From an uncultured Lachnospiraceae bacterium (GTDB lineage Bacteria > Bacillota > Clostridia > Lachnospirales > Lachnospiraceae), in assembly GCA_934432885.1 (NCBI GenBank), contig CAKRYY010000039.1, positions 1 through 26,802 of the forward strand: a stretch of DNA of 26,802 bases, in the 5' to 3' direction. Made by a program: the position numbers and the translations under genes. Numbering within the stretch: the first letter of the stretch is position 1; every line of letters begins with the position of its first letter. The notes under the pieces were generated by a model. The model was given only the letters and a program-made list of their open reading frames with translations. It searched no databases and had not been told where the DNA came from. Positions 7,708 to 15,117 of the stretch are shown piece by piece.

Positions 7708-8571
7708 TTACAGCTTCGCATCTTCCCGCAAACTGTATTTCCACTTCCACACAGCTACGCCAATGATTATTACATATCCTATAAAGCTGTACCTATCGGG
7801 TATCTCGCCAAAAAACAGACCTCCCAAAACAGTAGCAAAGATAATCTGTGAATAATCAAAAACCGATATTTCTTTTGCTGCAGCCTTCGTATATGCCTTT
7901 GTAATCGAAAGCTGACCTCCCGCCGCCGCTATGCCTGACAAAATGAGAAAGGCTAATTGCTTAAGCAGCATAGGCTTATAGCCAAGAATGAAAAACGGGG
8001 TGGCAAAAATTGTTGTAAATACGGAAAAGAACATTACGATAACAGGACCTCTTTCACCCATTTTACCCAATTTTCTTACAAACGTATAAGCAGCCCCGGC
8101 TCCGAATCCCCCTAATAAGCCAATTAGGCCATAGAAGGACGTAACATTCAGCGACGGCTTAATAATAAATACCACTCCTATAAATGCGAGAAAAACGCTC
8201 GCCCACTCAACCTTGTTTGCAAATTCTTTTAATATGAATGTAGACATTATTATCGCAAAAAATGGGGACATTTTATTCAGCATATTGGAATCTGCCAGTC
8301 CCAGCTTATCAATCGCATAAAAATTGCAGACCATTCCGATTCCGCCAAACAAAGACCTGAGTATCAATCCGGGCCAGCTGCCCTTCTTTATGGAAAATCC
8401 CTCTTCACTTTTCGCCAGCATGATAATGGAAACAACCGCCGCAATCGCATTTCTGAAGAACACCTTCTGCATTGTAGGCAAATCACCAGACAACCGGACA
8501 AATAATGTCATCAGTGAAAAAAAGAAGCCTGCCAGAATTATAAACATAATTCCTTTCGTTTTGTCATTCAT
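7708..8571 (-). CDS. EamA/DMT family transporter
   Basis: The start is placed at the ATG at 8571, behind AGGAAGGGTG, giving 287 residues; the longer reading frame upstream has no ribosome site and would cover the promoter. About ten membrane helices occur in two repeats of five, the EamA (drug/metabolite transporter) arrangement. Typical motifs are RLSGDLPTMQKVFFRN in the first repeat and the GEIPDRYSFIGYVIIIG ending of the second. Members export or import small metabolites, often amino acids or nucleotide-related compounds; the substrate is not predictable here. It has its own extended -10 promoter, is divergent from tRNA-Ser, and appears monocistronic. Confidence 0.85.
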   Translation of the reverse strand: MNDKTKGIMFIILAGFFFSLMTLFVRLSGDLPTMQKVFFRNAIAAVVSIIMLAKSEEGFSIKKGSWPGLILRSLFGGIGMVCNFYAIDKLGLADSNMLNKMSPFFAIIMSTFILKEFANKVEWASVFLAFIGVVFIIKPSLNVTSFYGLIGLLGGFGAGAAYTFVRKLGKMGERGPVIVMFFSVFTTIFATPFFILGYKPMLLKQLAFLILSGIAAAGGQLSITKAYTKAAAKEISVFDYSQIIFATVLGGLFFGEIPDRYSFIGYVIIIGVAVWKWKYSLREDAKL

Positions 8572-8605
8572 ACAATCACCCTTCCTGCCAAAAAGACTAT
8601 TATCC

Positions 8606-8614
8606 AGTATAACA
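8606..8614 (-). promoter_or_regulatory. Extended -10 promoter for the EamA transporter
   Basis: TGTTATACT on the minus strand matches an extended -10 (TGn plus TATACT), about 35 bp before the ATG. No good -35 is seen at 16-18 bases upstream. Confidence 0.45.
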
Positions 8615-8627
8615 CATTTATTTATAT

Positions 8628-8656
8628 TTGACTTACACAGAAATTGCAATTATAAT
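8628..8656 (+). promoter_or_regulatory. Promoter of tRNA-Ser
   Basis: TTGACT (8628-8633) and TATAAT (8651-8656) are 17 bases apart, about 40 bp before the tRNA 5' end. It overlaps the upstream region of the divergent EamA promoter, so the two may compete or share curvature. Confidence 0.75.
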
Positions 8657-8695
8657 AATAAAGAATTGCGTTTGCAGGCTCTGCAGCACAATTTT

Positions 8696-8781
8696 GGAGA
8701 CGTATCGAAGCGGTCATAACGGGGCGCACTCGAAATGCGTTTGCCCTCCGGGGCACGAGGGTTCGAATCCCTCCGTCTCCG
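8696..8781 (+). tRNA. tRNA-Ser (anticodon CGA)
   Basis: The acceptor stem GGAGACG (8696-8702) pairs perfectly with CGTCTCC (8774-8780), with discriminator G at 8781. The anticodon loop CTCGAAA carries CGA, which reads UCG serine codons. A long variable arm (TTGCCCTCCGGGGCA) and a T arm with GAGGGTTCGAATCCCTC complete a class II tRNA of 86 nucleotides. CCA is not encoded (the next bases are CGA). It has its own promoter and a downstream hairpin terminator, and runs opposite to the flanking genes. Confidence 0.96.
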
Positions 8782-8799
8782 CGAAAGCCTACGGGCTAA

Positions 8800-8834
8800 A
8801 AAACCGTCTGTTTCCAGTAGAAACAGGCGGTTTT
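8800..8834. terminator. Bidirectional terminator between tRNA-Ser and the flavodoxin-fold gene
   Basis: A 15-bp stem (AAAACCGTCTGTTTC pairing with GAAACAGGCGGTTTT, one G-T wobble) and a CAGTA loop. A T-rich run follows on the plus strand, and six Ts follow the stem on the minus strand. It therefore ends both tRNA-Ser and the TetR-led operon coming from the right. Confidence 0.85.
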
Positions 8835-8850
8835 CTTATTTTTTAAATGC

Positions 8851-9534
8851 TTATACGTATCCTTTTTCTGCCCAGTAGGCATCATCTACAGCAGACATTT
8901 TATGGTGCCCATGCAGCCATCTATAAAGATAAAATAAGCCTCTTACCTTCATTGACGGCCTTAGATGCTTTTCCTGCCGTCTGATTTTTACAATGGTTTT
9001 GGATACTTTGCAAAATACCGCTTTCCGGAAATTCTCCGGCAGATTTGTCCAGTCATATTCCCATACACTCTGCATAATGCTGTACGTTCTTGCTACGCCC
9101 CAATACTGTGTACTGTCCTTGATTTCCCTAACCGTAGCGCGCATGCCTCCGCCGCCTGCCGTATTGATAATAACCGCCTGCTTTTTCATAAAAGACAGAT
9201 CAGGTCGGTGAACCATAAACCGGTATGACAGATGGTCCAGAAGCGTTTTCATCTGTCCCGGCGTATGAAGTGCATAGGTCGGAGAGCAGAAAATAAGCAG
9301 CTCTGACTGCTCCATTGCCGCGAGAATAGGTGCAAGGGCGGCATATCCGCCGCAGCTCTTTTCATGCCCCTTTATGCAGGCGTAACAGCCACAGCAGACG
9401 TGCGGCATATCCTTTGGCAGGAAAAATTCAAAAAGCCTGCCGTCTGCAAGAAGCTCTTTTATAAGAAGCTGCGCAATATTATATGTACAGGATTTTGTTT
9501 TTCGGTTACTTGCATAAATTACTGTAATATTCAT
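8851..9534 (-). CDS. Flavodoxin-fold NAD(P)H-dependent oxidoreductase-like protein
   Basis: This 227-residue protein starts MNITVIYASNRKTKSCTYN, the FMN-phosphate binding loop of the flavodoxin fold. Next comes a cysteine cluster (HVCCGCYACIKGHEKSC, about 45-61) typical of iron-sulfur-flavoprotein-like reductases, and then FCSPTYALHTPGQMKTLLDHL (82-102), the second flavin-contact segment. The C-terminal 60 residues are basic and carry no recognised motif. It probably binds FMN and reduces a small substrate in the cytosol; partner and substrate are unknown. It lies 3 bases after the 65-codon ORF and is the last gene of the TetR-racemase operon, just before the bidirectional terminator. Confidence 0.8.
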   Translation of the reverse strand: MNITVIYASNRKTKSCTYNIAQLLIKELLADGRLFEFFLPKDMPHVCCGCYACIKGHEKSCGGYAALAPILAAMEQSELLIFCSPTYALHTPGQMKTLLDHLSYRFMVHRPDLSFMKKQAVIINTAGGGGMRATVREIKDSTQYWGVARTYSIMQSVWEYDWTNLPENFRKAVFCKVSKTIVKIRRQEKHLRPSMKVRGLFYLYRWLHGHHKMSAVDDAYWAEKGYV

Positions 9535-9537
9535 AGC

Positions 9538-9735
9538 TCATCGTAATCCTATCGCTTCCATAACGGCCTCAATGCTTTCCACCGGACTATCGCTCCATGG
9601 GTATGCCGCATCCTCACAGCCTGCCGATGTAAGGAGTTCCTCTGCATCCTCTCCTAACAGCTTCTGGTATGCTTCATCCACCAGTGCCATCTTTTCAGCA
9701 AACGCGACCTGTTCGTCATTTCCCTTATCCATCAT
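9538..9735 (-). CDS. Small acidic hypothetical protein
   Basis: This 65-residue acidic ORF lies tightly between the racemase and the flavodoxin-fold gene. I do not recognise a family. It looks alpha-helical (EQVAFAEKMALVDEAYQKLLGED), with an acidic C-terminal part. The first ATG (9735) lacks a good Shine-Dalgarno site. Seventeen codons between the racemase stop (9787) and this ATG stay open in the same frame and read coding-like (GLDTEEIKGATVAW), so the true start may be an upstream non-ATG codon near an AAGGGG, or the ORF may be a remnant. The position argues for a real gene; the start is uncertain. Confidence 0.5.
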   Translation of the reverse strand: MMDKGNDEQVAFAEKMALVDEAYQKLLGEDAEELLTSAGCEDAAYPWSDSPVESIEAVMEAIGLR

Positions 9736-9786
9736 CCACGCTACTGTTGCACCTTTAATTTCTTCTGTATCCAGCCCCTTACTGCC

Positions 9787-10479
9787 TTAATCTTCTATTG
9801 AAAGCTCTGCCGCTTTTATGGCATGTATCTGCGTTGTATCAAATACGGGAAGACTGGTATCAGTCTGCTGTATCAGAAGTCCGATTTCCGTACAGCCGAG
9901 AATGACGCCCTGTGCCCCCTGCTCTGCCAGCCTGTCTATTATTTCCAGATATTTTTTCTTTGACTCTTCGGAAATAATTCCCAGACACAGTTCCTTGTAA
10001 ATAATATCATTTACGGTTTCTATTCCAGTCGAATCAGGAATTACAACATCAATACCCGCTTTCAAAAGCTTATCCTTATAAAAGTCCTGTGTCATGGTAT
10101 ACTTTGTGCCAAGCAGGGCGACCCTGGATATTCCCCTCTTTATGAGTTCGTCCGCTGTAGCCTCTGCTATATGAATAATGGGTATCGAAATATGGCTTTG
10201 TATCTTGGGCGCCACCTTGTGCATCGTATTGGTACAGATTACAATAAAATCTGCGCCCGCCTTCTCCAGATTCATAGCAGCCTGCGAAAGAACCTCTGCG
10301 CTTTTCTCCCATTCTCCGCTCGACTGGTATTTTTCAATCTCATCAAAATCTACGCTATACAGCAGTATTTTTGCAGAATGTAAGCCGCCCAGCCTCTGTT
10401 TTACGGTTTCATTTAAAATCTGATAATAGGTAACTGTACTTTCCCAGCTCATTCCGCCAATCAGCCCTATCGTTTTCAT
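9787..10479 (-). CDS. Aspartate/glutamate racemase family protein
   Basis: The product is 230 residues, of the PLP-independent Asp/Glu racemase superfamily, YgeA/RacX type. It has the family start IGLIGGMSWEST (4-15) and two catalytic cysteine segments: ICTNTMHK with Cys82 and LGCTEIGLL with Cys196. Both thiols are present, so it is probably active and interconverts L- and D-amino acids in the cytosol; YgeA-type enzymes are broad-specificity and their products can enter the cell wall or be released. GGAGAG precedes the ATG. It is 36 bp downstream of TetR with no terminator between, so it is likely under that regulator's control. Substrate preference cannot be read from sequence. Confidence 0.9.
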   Translation of the reverse strand: MKTIGLIGGMSWESTVTYYQILNETVKQRLGGLHSAKILLYSVDFDEIEKYQSSGEWEKSAEVLSQAAMNLEKAGADFIVICTNTMHKVAPKIQSHISIPIIHIAEATADELIKRGISRVALLGTKYTMTQDFYKDKLLKAGIDVVIPDSTGIETVNDIIYKELCLGIISEESKKKYLEIIDRLAEQGAQGVILGCTEIGLLIQQTDTSLPVFDTTQIHAIKAAELSIED

Positions 10480-10515
10480 TTTTCATCTCTCCATTCTTTT
10501 ATTCTGAAAAATAAA

Positions 10516-11112
10516 TTATAATTCCATCTGCGCAATAAATCCATCTATATGTGCCTCCAGCATGGATATAACGCTCTCCTTCTCCTCTGCGCCGTCATAA
10601 ATGCTGTAAAGCAGATACATGGGCGCATAAAATTTCAGTGCAAGCTGCATCGCCGCAGCGTCAGAATCCGAAATCTTTCTGAAAATCGTCGCCATATAGG
10701 TAACCGGTCCTGTAGAAAGATAATTTTGATAAAGCGCTGCCATTGCAGGGTCACGATACTGCTCCAGCGTCAGCATTTTGCGAAAATCAGAAGAAAATTT
10801 TTCTTCCGTCCAGTGTCCGAACTGTGCCAGCGCATAGCTGCGTATCTTATCCGCCGGCGTATGCAGATACGCCTCCGAAGCATCCTCCGTCTCCGGCATC
10901 CCATACTCCTTTGCCCTCTGTGCATCCATTTCATTCATCCGCTCTATGATTTTATCCAAAATATCCTGCTTCGCAGTATAATGCTTATACAAAGCTGCCT
11001 TTGTAAGTCCAAGCTGCTGCGCTATGTCGCGCATGGATGTCCCAAGATATCCTTTCTGTGCAAACAACTCCAATGCCACTTTCAAAATACGTTTTTTCGT
11101 ATCCCCCGCCAT
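10516..11112 (-). CDS. TetR family transcriptional regulator
   Basis: The 198-residue product starts at the ATG at 11112 (AAAGGAG seven bases upstream); an ATG eight codons earlier is unlikely. Residues 1-55 form the TetR helix-turn-helix: KKRILKVALELFAQKGYLGTS, then MRDIAQQLGLTKAALYKHYTAKQDIL. The all-helical ligand domain follows and has no recognisable ligand signature. A consensus promoter directly upstream contains a 16-bp inverted repeat in its spacer, suggesting autorepression. It leads an operon with the racemase, the small ORF and the flavodoxin-fold gene, and is divergent from the riboswitch-ATPase unit. Confidence 0.9.
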   Translation of the reverse strand: MAGDTKKRILKVALELFAQKGYLGTSMRDIAQQLGLTKAALYKHYTAKQDILDKIIERMNEMDAQRAKEYGMPETEDASEAYLHTPADKIRSYALAQFGHWTEEKFSSDFRKMLTLEQYRDPAMAALYQNYLSTGPVTYMATIFRKISDSDAAAMQLALKFYAPMYLLYSIYDGAEEKESVISMLEAHIDGFIAQMEL

Positions 11113-11148
11113 AAGTTTTCTCCTTTCAGCAATCACCTGTTACTTTTT

Positions 11149-11177
11149 ATTATAGTTACCGCATGGTCACTTGTCAA
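11149..11177 (-). promoter_or_regulatory. TetR operon promoter with embedded operator
   Basis: Perfect TTGACA (11172-11177) and perfect TATAAT (11149-11154), 17 bases apart on the minus strand. The spacer (11155-11170) is filled by an inverted repeat GTTACC-GCAT-GGTCAC, with one mismatch per half site pair. A TetR dimer bound there would block RNA polymerase. This is inference from position and symmetry. Confidence 0.75.
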
Positions 11178-11221
11178 GATACAGATGCCATGAAATAATT
11201 GATATTTTTTTGCAAAATCCC

Positions 11222-11250
11222 TTGCTTTTCCTTATTTTTCATTGTATACT
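11222..11250 (+). promoter_or_regulatory. Promoter of the riboswitch-P-type ATPase unit
   Basis: TTGCTT (11222-11227) and TATACT (11245-11250), 17 bases apart, start a transcript at about 11257 with the riboswitch near its 5' end. Confidence 0.65.
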
Positions 11251-11284
11251 GTTTTCACTAATTGAATAGAAATTCTCATGATAC

Positions 11285-11370
11285 AGAGAAAGGGAGTAGT
11301 AGAAATACATTGTCACCATCACGCCGCTTGCGGCTGGCAATGTATACCAGTTTGGTTACAAGACTTTTTG
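11285..11370 (+). promoter_or_regulatory. yybP-ykoY manganese riboswitch aptamer
   Basis: The 5' strand AGAAAGGGAGTAG and the 3' strand TACAAGACTTTTTG match the two conserved sides of the yybP-ykoY aptamer (GGGAGUAG and CAAGAC before the closing P1 strand). Between them are an 8-bp stem ATACATTG/CAATGTAT (11305-11312 with 11338-11345) and an inner GCCG-CTTG-CGGC hairpin (11323-11334). This class binds Mn2+ (established) and often controls P-type ATPases and other Mn exporters. The 3' P1 strand GACTTTTT is also the 5' arm of the terminator, so the switch should be ON with manganese. Confidence 0.85.
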
Positions 11371-11416
11371 TGTTTTATTCCGTTATGTGTGAATAAATCA
11401 TAAAAAGTCTTTTTTT
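11361..11416 (+). terminator. Riboswitch expression-platform terminator
   Basis: Stem AGACTTTTT (11361-11369) with AAAAAGTCT (11402-11410), extended by TTTATTC/GAATAAA (11374-11380 with 11391-11397), ends in a T run to 11416. The 5' arm overlaps the aptamer P1 strand, so aptamer folding and termination are mutually exclusive. Confidence 0.85.
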
Positions 11417-11472
11417 GTTCCACAATATTCTTACGAAAGAGCCAAAAGCTTGGCAAAACGAAAGGAGTTTTT

Positions 11473-14118
11473 ATGAAACCAGTATATCAGCAGACTGCGC
11501 AGGAACTCTTGCAGCAATTCAACTCAAGGCAAACCGGTCTTACAAATGAAGAAGCCGAAGCGCTTCGCAGGCAGTACGGACCCAATCAGCTTACCGAAGA
11601 AAAACCAAAACCTTTGCTTTTCGTTTTTCTGGAGCAGTTCAAGGACCTGCTGGTTCTGATTCTGATTGTGGCTGCCATTATTTCCTGGTTTTCCGGCAAC
11701 GCCGAAAGCACCTTTGTTATTTTTGCAGTCATCATCTTAAATGCCCTGCTTGGCACCATCCAATATCAAAAGGCAAAAAAATCTCTGGATTCTCTGAAAT
11801 CCCTCTCCATGCCGCATGCGCGCATTCTGCGGGATGGCAATCGGGTTGATGTGCCCGCTGCGGATATTGTTCCCGGTGACATTCTGCTGTTAGAGGCTGG
11901 CGACGTAGCAGGTGCGGACGGACGTATTCTGCAAAATTTCTCTTTACAGGTAAATGAAAGCTCCTTAACTGGCGAATCTGCCAATGTGGATAAGCAGGCG
12001 GAGATCTTAACAGAGGACCTGCCGCTTGCTGACCGCACCAATATGGTCTACTCCGGCAGCCTCGTTACCTATGGACGCGCCGAGGTTCTTGTTACCGGAA
12101 CTGGCATGCAGACGGAAATCGGCAGGATTGCTGACCTTATGAATTCTGCAAAATCACGCAAAACGCCGCTTCAGGTCAGTCTGGATGTTTTCAGTCAAAA
12201 GCTTGCTGCTATTATTATGGTCATCTGCGGCATCGTCTTTTTCTTAGGACTGTTCCGTAAAATGTCCATTCTGGATTCTTTATTGTTTGCGGTTGCGCTG
12301 GCTGTTGCAGCCATTCCCGAGGCGCTCGGCTCCATCGTCACGATCGTACAGGCAATCGGCACCCGGAAAATGGCAAAGGAGCATGCTATCCTAAAAGAAT
12401 TGAAGGCTGTTGAAAGTCTCGGCTGCGTATCTGTCATCTGTTCCGACAAAACAGGTACGCTGACCCAGAATAAAATGACCGTTCAGGAAATTTATATTGA
12501 CGGAAAGCTGATTTCCCCGGACCAGCTCGATTTAAAGAATCAGCATCACCGCTACCTGCTCTATGATGCTGTCCTGACCAATGATTCTTCTCTGGAAAAT
12601 GACGGCGCTGCCTCCTCTGAAACCAATATGCTTACCAAATGCTCACTGGACGCTTCCGGCATCGGCGACCCGACAGAATACTGCCTTCTGCTGATGGCAA
12701 GGCGTGCAGGACTGGATGAACGCATCTTACGCGATATGATGCCACGTCTTGGTGAAATCCCGTTTGATTCGGTGCGTAAGCTGATGTCTACCAAATACCG
12801 TCTGCATGGTATTCCTTCTATTCTGACAAAGGGAGCAGTCGATGAAATGCTTGCCCGCACTACGCATATTTTATCTGACGGTGCCATTCGTCCGATTACG
12901 CAGGAGGACAAAACACAGATTATGCAGCAGAACGAAGCCTTTTCCAAGCAGGGGCTGCGCGTTCTTTCCTTTGGTATGCGGACTTTAGATGAGGATATTC
13001 CACTCAGTACACAAGAGGAAAATAACTTATGCTTCCTCGGTCTTGTTTCCATCATCGACCCGCCACGTCCTGAATCAGAACAGGCGGTCAGACAGGCAAA
13101 AGCGGCTGGCATCCGTCCGATTATGATTACAGGTGACCACAAGGTTACTGCACAGGCGATTGCTGAGAAAATCGGTATTTTTGAAAAGGGAGACCTCGCC
13201 GTTACTGGCACCGAGTTAGACCAGATGAGTGATGATACCCTTTCAGAAAAGATTGCGCAGATTTCCGTCTACGCCCGTGTCTCTCCTGAAAATAAAATCC
13301 GCATCGTGGAAAGCTGGCAAAAAAGAGGCGCTATCGTTGCAATGACTGGAGATGGCGTCAACGATGCACCCGCGCTTAAAAAATCAGATATAGGCATCGC
13401 AATGGGTATTACCGGAACGGAGGTTTCCAAGGATGCCGCTTCCATGATTCTGACAGATGACAACTTTGCCACTATCATAAAGGCGGTAGCTAATGGCAGA
13501 AATGTTTATCAGAATATCCGCAACGCTATCCTTTTCCTTCTATCGGGAAATGCCGCTGCCATCCTCGCTGTCCTATATGCTTCTATTGCAGGGCTTCCTA
13601 TGCCCTTTGCACCGGTACAACTCCTGTTTATCAACCTGCTGACAGACTCTCTGCCTGCGATTGCGATTGGCATGGAAGCCTCCAGCAGCGACCTGCTCAC
13701 CGGAAAACCGCGTAATCCCGATGAGCCCATTCTCAATAATACTTTTTTTAAGAAGCTCATTCCACAGAGCTTTCTGATAGCAGTATGCGTCCTTATCGCC
13801 TATACGCTGGGGCTATCTACAGATGCTGCCTGTGCCTGCACAATGGCATTTTCAACGCTGACGCTCGCACGCCTCTTTCATGGATTTAACTGCCGCAGCG
13901 ACCGCAGCCTGATAAAGCTTGGCTTCTCCGGCAATCCCTACAGTATTGGCGCGTTCCTCATCGGCATCGTGCTGCTTGGCTCCGTGCTCCTGATTACGCC
14001 GCTTAAGCCGTTCTTTGCCGTATCCGCCCTTACAGGCACGCAGCTTTGGACCATTCTCCTTCTTGCCTTTTTACCGACGCTGCTTATCCAGTTATGCAGG
14101 ATGCTTTTGAAAAAATAA
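11473..14118 (+). CDS. P2-type cation-transporting ATPase, probable Mn2+ (or Ca2+) exporter
   Basis: This 881-residue membrane ATPase resembles SERCA/PMR1/YoaB. In order it has an N-terminal cation ATPase domain (1-50), TM1-2, actuator TGES (166-169), TM4 PEALGS (282-287), phosphorylation site DKTGTLT with Asp325, an N-domain with KGAVDEML, the hinge GDGVNDAP (626-633) and six C-terminal helices. TM6 has NLLTDSLP (Asn721, Asp725), the ion site II pair. TM5 has NAAA (Asn693, Ala696) where SERCA has Asn768/Glu771, so site I is probably lost and one ion is moved per cycle. AAAGGAG precedes the ATG. The manganese riboswitch in its leader makes Mn2+ efflux the best guess. WYL and VOC genes follow on the same strand. 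Confidence 0.92.
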   Translation: MKPVYQQTAQELLQQFNSRQTGLTNEEAEALRRQYGPNQLTEEKPKPLLFVFLEQFKDLLVLILIVAAIISWFSGNAESTFVIFAVIILNALLGTIQYQKAKKSLDSLKSLSMPHARILRDGNRVDVPAADIVPGDILLLEAGDVAGADGRILQNFSLQVNESSLTGESANVDKQAEILTEDLPLADRTNMVYSGSLVTYGRAEVLVTGTGMQTEIGRIADLMNSAKSRKTPLQVSLDVFSQKLAAIIMVICGIVFFLGLFRKMSILDSLLFAVALAVAAIPEALGSIVTIVQAIGTRKMAKEHAILKELKAVESLGCVSVICSDKTGTLTQNKMTVQEIYIDGKLISPDQLDLKNQHHRYLLYDAVLTNDSSLENDGAASSETNMLTKCSLDASGIGDPTEYCLLLMARRAGLDERILRDMMPRLGEIPFDSVRKLMSTKYRLHGIPSILTKGAVDEMLARTTHILSDGAIRPITQEDKTQIMQQNEAFSKQGLRVLSFGMRTLDEDIPLSTQEENNLCFLGLVSIIDPPRPESEQAVRQAKAAGIRPIMITGDHKVTAQAIAEKIGIFEKGDLAVTGTELDQMSDDTLSEKIAQISVYARVSPENKIRIVESWQKRGAIVAMTGDGVNDAPALKKSDIGIAMGITGTEVSKDAASMILTDDNFATIIKAVANGRNVYQNIRNAILFLLSGNAAAILAVLYASIAGLPMPFAPVQLLFINLLTDSLPAIAIGMEASSSDLLTGKPRNPDEPILNNTFFKKLIPQSFLIAVCVLIAYTLGLSTDAACACTMAFSTLTLARLFHGFNCRSDRSLIKLGFSGNPYSIGAFLIGIVLLGSVLLITPLKPFFAVSALTGTQLWTILLLAFLPTLLIQLCRMLLKK

Positions 14119-14130
14119 TTTTTCTTAAAA

Positions 14131-14174
14131 TATCCTCCGAAACATGACGCACTGCTGTCACGTTTCGGGGGATA
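14131..14174. other. Long hairpin between ATPase and WYL genes
   Basis: An 18-position stem (TATCCTCCGAAACATGAC against GTCACGTTTCGGGGGATA) with one mismatch and one wobble closes an 8-base loop (14149-14156). There is no T run after it on the plus strand, so it is not a classic terminator there; on the minus strand it is followed by TTTTAAG. It may slow polymerase, protect the ATPase mRNA 3' end, or separate expression of the two genes. It ends 34 bp before the WYL start. Confidence 0.6.
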
Positions 14175-14208
14175 TACTATATAAAGCAGAAAAGCAAAGG
14201 AGAACTTC

Positions 14209-15117
14209 GTGAAACTCGACAGACTAATCGGCATCTTATCTATTCTGCTGCAAAAGGGAGCCGCAACAGCGCCCGAGCTTGCAGAATGCTTTGAGGTTTC
14301 CAGAAGAACCATAAATCGTGATATTGAAACGCTTTGCTGCGCTGGAATCCCCATCGTCACAAAACAGGGGAGCGGCGGCGGTATTTCCATCATGGAAAAT
14401 TTCAAGCTGGACCGTACTCTGCTCACCAGCGCAGAAATGCAGGATATTCTTGCCGGACTGCGCGGACTTGACAGTGTCAATGGAACAAACAGGTACGGTC
14501 AGCTCATGGAAAAGCTCTCAGCAGGTTCGTCAGACCTTCTGACAGGAAATCCTTCTATCCTGATAGATTTGTCCTCATGGTATCAGGATTCTCTTGCGCC
14601 TAAAATAAAGCTGCTTCAGGATGCCATTGCGTCAAATCAGGAAATCTCATTTTCTTATTATTCTCCACAGGGAAACAGCCTGCGGAGCATCGAGCCATAT
14701 TATCTGGTTTTCAGATGGACAAGCTGGTATCTTTGGGGCTGGTGTATGGAAAAAGAAGCATTCCGGCTGTTTAAGCTAAACCGGCTTGATGATTTAAAGC
14801 TGACAGGACGGACATTTTCCAAACGCCCTGGCGCTCTTCCAGATTTGTCAAACAAAAAAGTTTTTACAGGTGGAATTAAGGTAAAAGCAATCTTTGAGCC
14901 TGATTGCAAATGGCGTCTGATAGAAGAATTTGGAAGTTCCTGCTTTGAGGAGCAGGCGGACGGAAGTCTTTTCTTTCAGGCGGAATATACCAATAAAGAC
15001 TACCTGCTTTCATGGCTGCTCTCCTTTGGCGATAAGGTCACGCTCTTAGCGCCGGAAGAAATACAATCTGCTTTGCTCAATCTGCTTAAAAAGATGAATG
15101 AGAGGTATTCTACATGA
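14209..15117 (+). CDS. WYL-domain transcriptional regulator (YafY-type)
   Basis: Starts at GTG behind AAAGGAG and makes 302 residues. Residues 1-60 are a winged HTH of the HTH_11 type (LDRLIGILSILLQKGAATAPELAECFEVSRR, broken here at TINRDIETL). The WYL domain follows at about 140-205, ending in a RLFKLNRLDDL strand, and a WYL C-terminal extension occupies 225-302. WYL domains sense ligands, in some cases nucleic acid or nucleotides, but this one's ligand is unknown. It overlaps the VOC gene by four bases (ATGA), so the two are translationally coupled and may act together. It follows the Mn-riboswitch ATPase after a long hairpin. Target promoters are not evident. Confidence 0.88.
   Translation: MKLDRLIGILSILLQKGAATAPELAECFEVSRRTINRDIETLCCAGIPIVTKQGSGGGISIMENFKLDRTLLTSAEMQDILAGLRGLDSVNGTNRYGQLMEKLSAGSSDLLTGNPSILIDLSSWYQDSLAPKIKLLQDAIASNQEISFSYYSPQGNSLRSIEPYYLVFRWTSWYLWGWCMEKEAFRLFKLNRLDDLKLTGRTFSKRPGALPDLSNKKVFTGGIKVKAIFEPDCKWRLIEEFGSSCFEEQADGSLFFQAEYTNKDYLLSWLLSFGDKVTLLAPEEIQSALLNLLKKMNERYST

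Noticed and set aside
8774..10900. Short match between the tRNA-Ser 3' end (CTCCGTCTCCG) and a sequence near 10888 as possible attL/attR
   Set aside because: Only about a dozen bases match, the second copy lies inside the TetR coding sequence, and there is no integrase or phage gene between.
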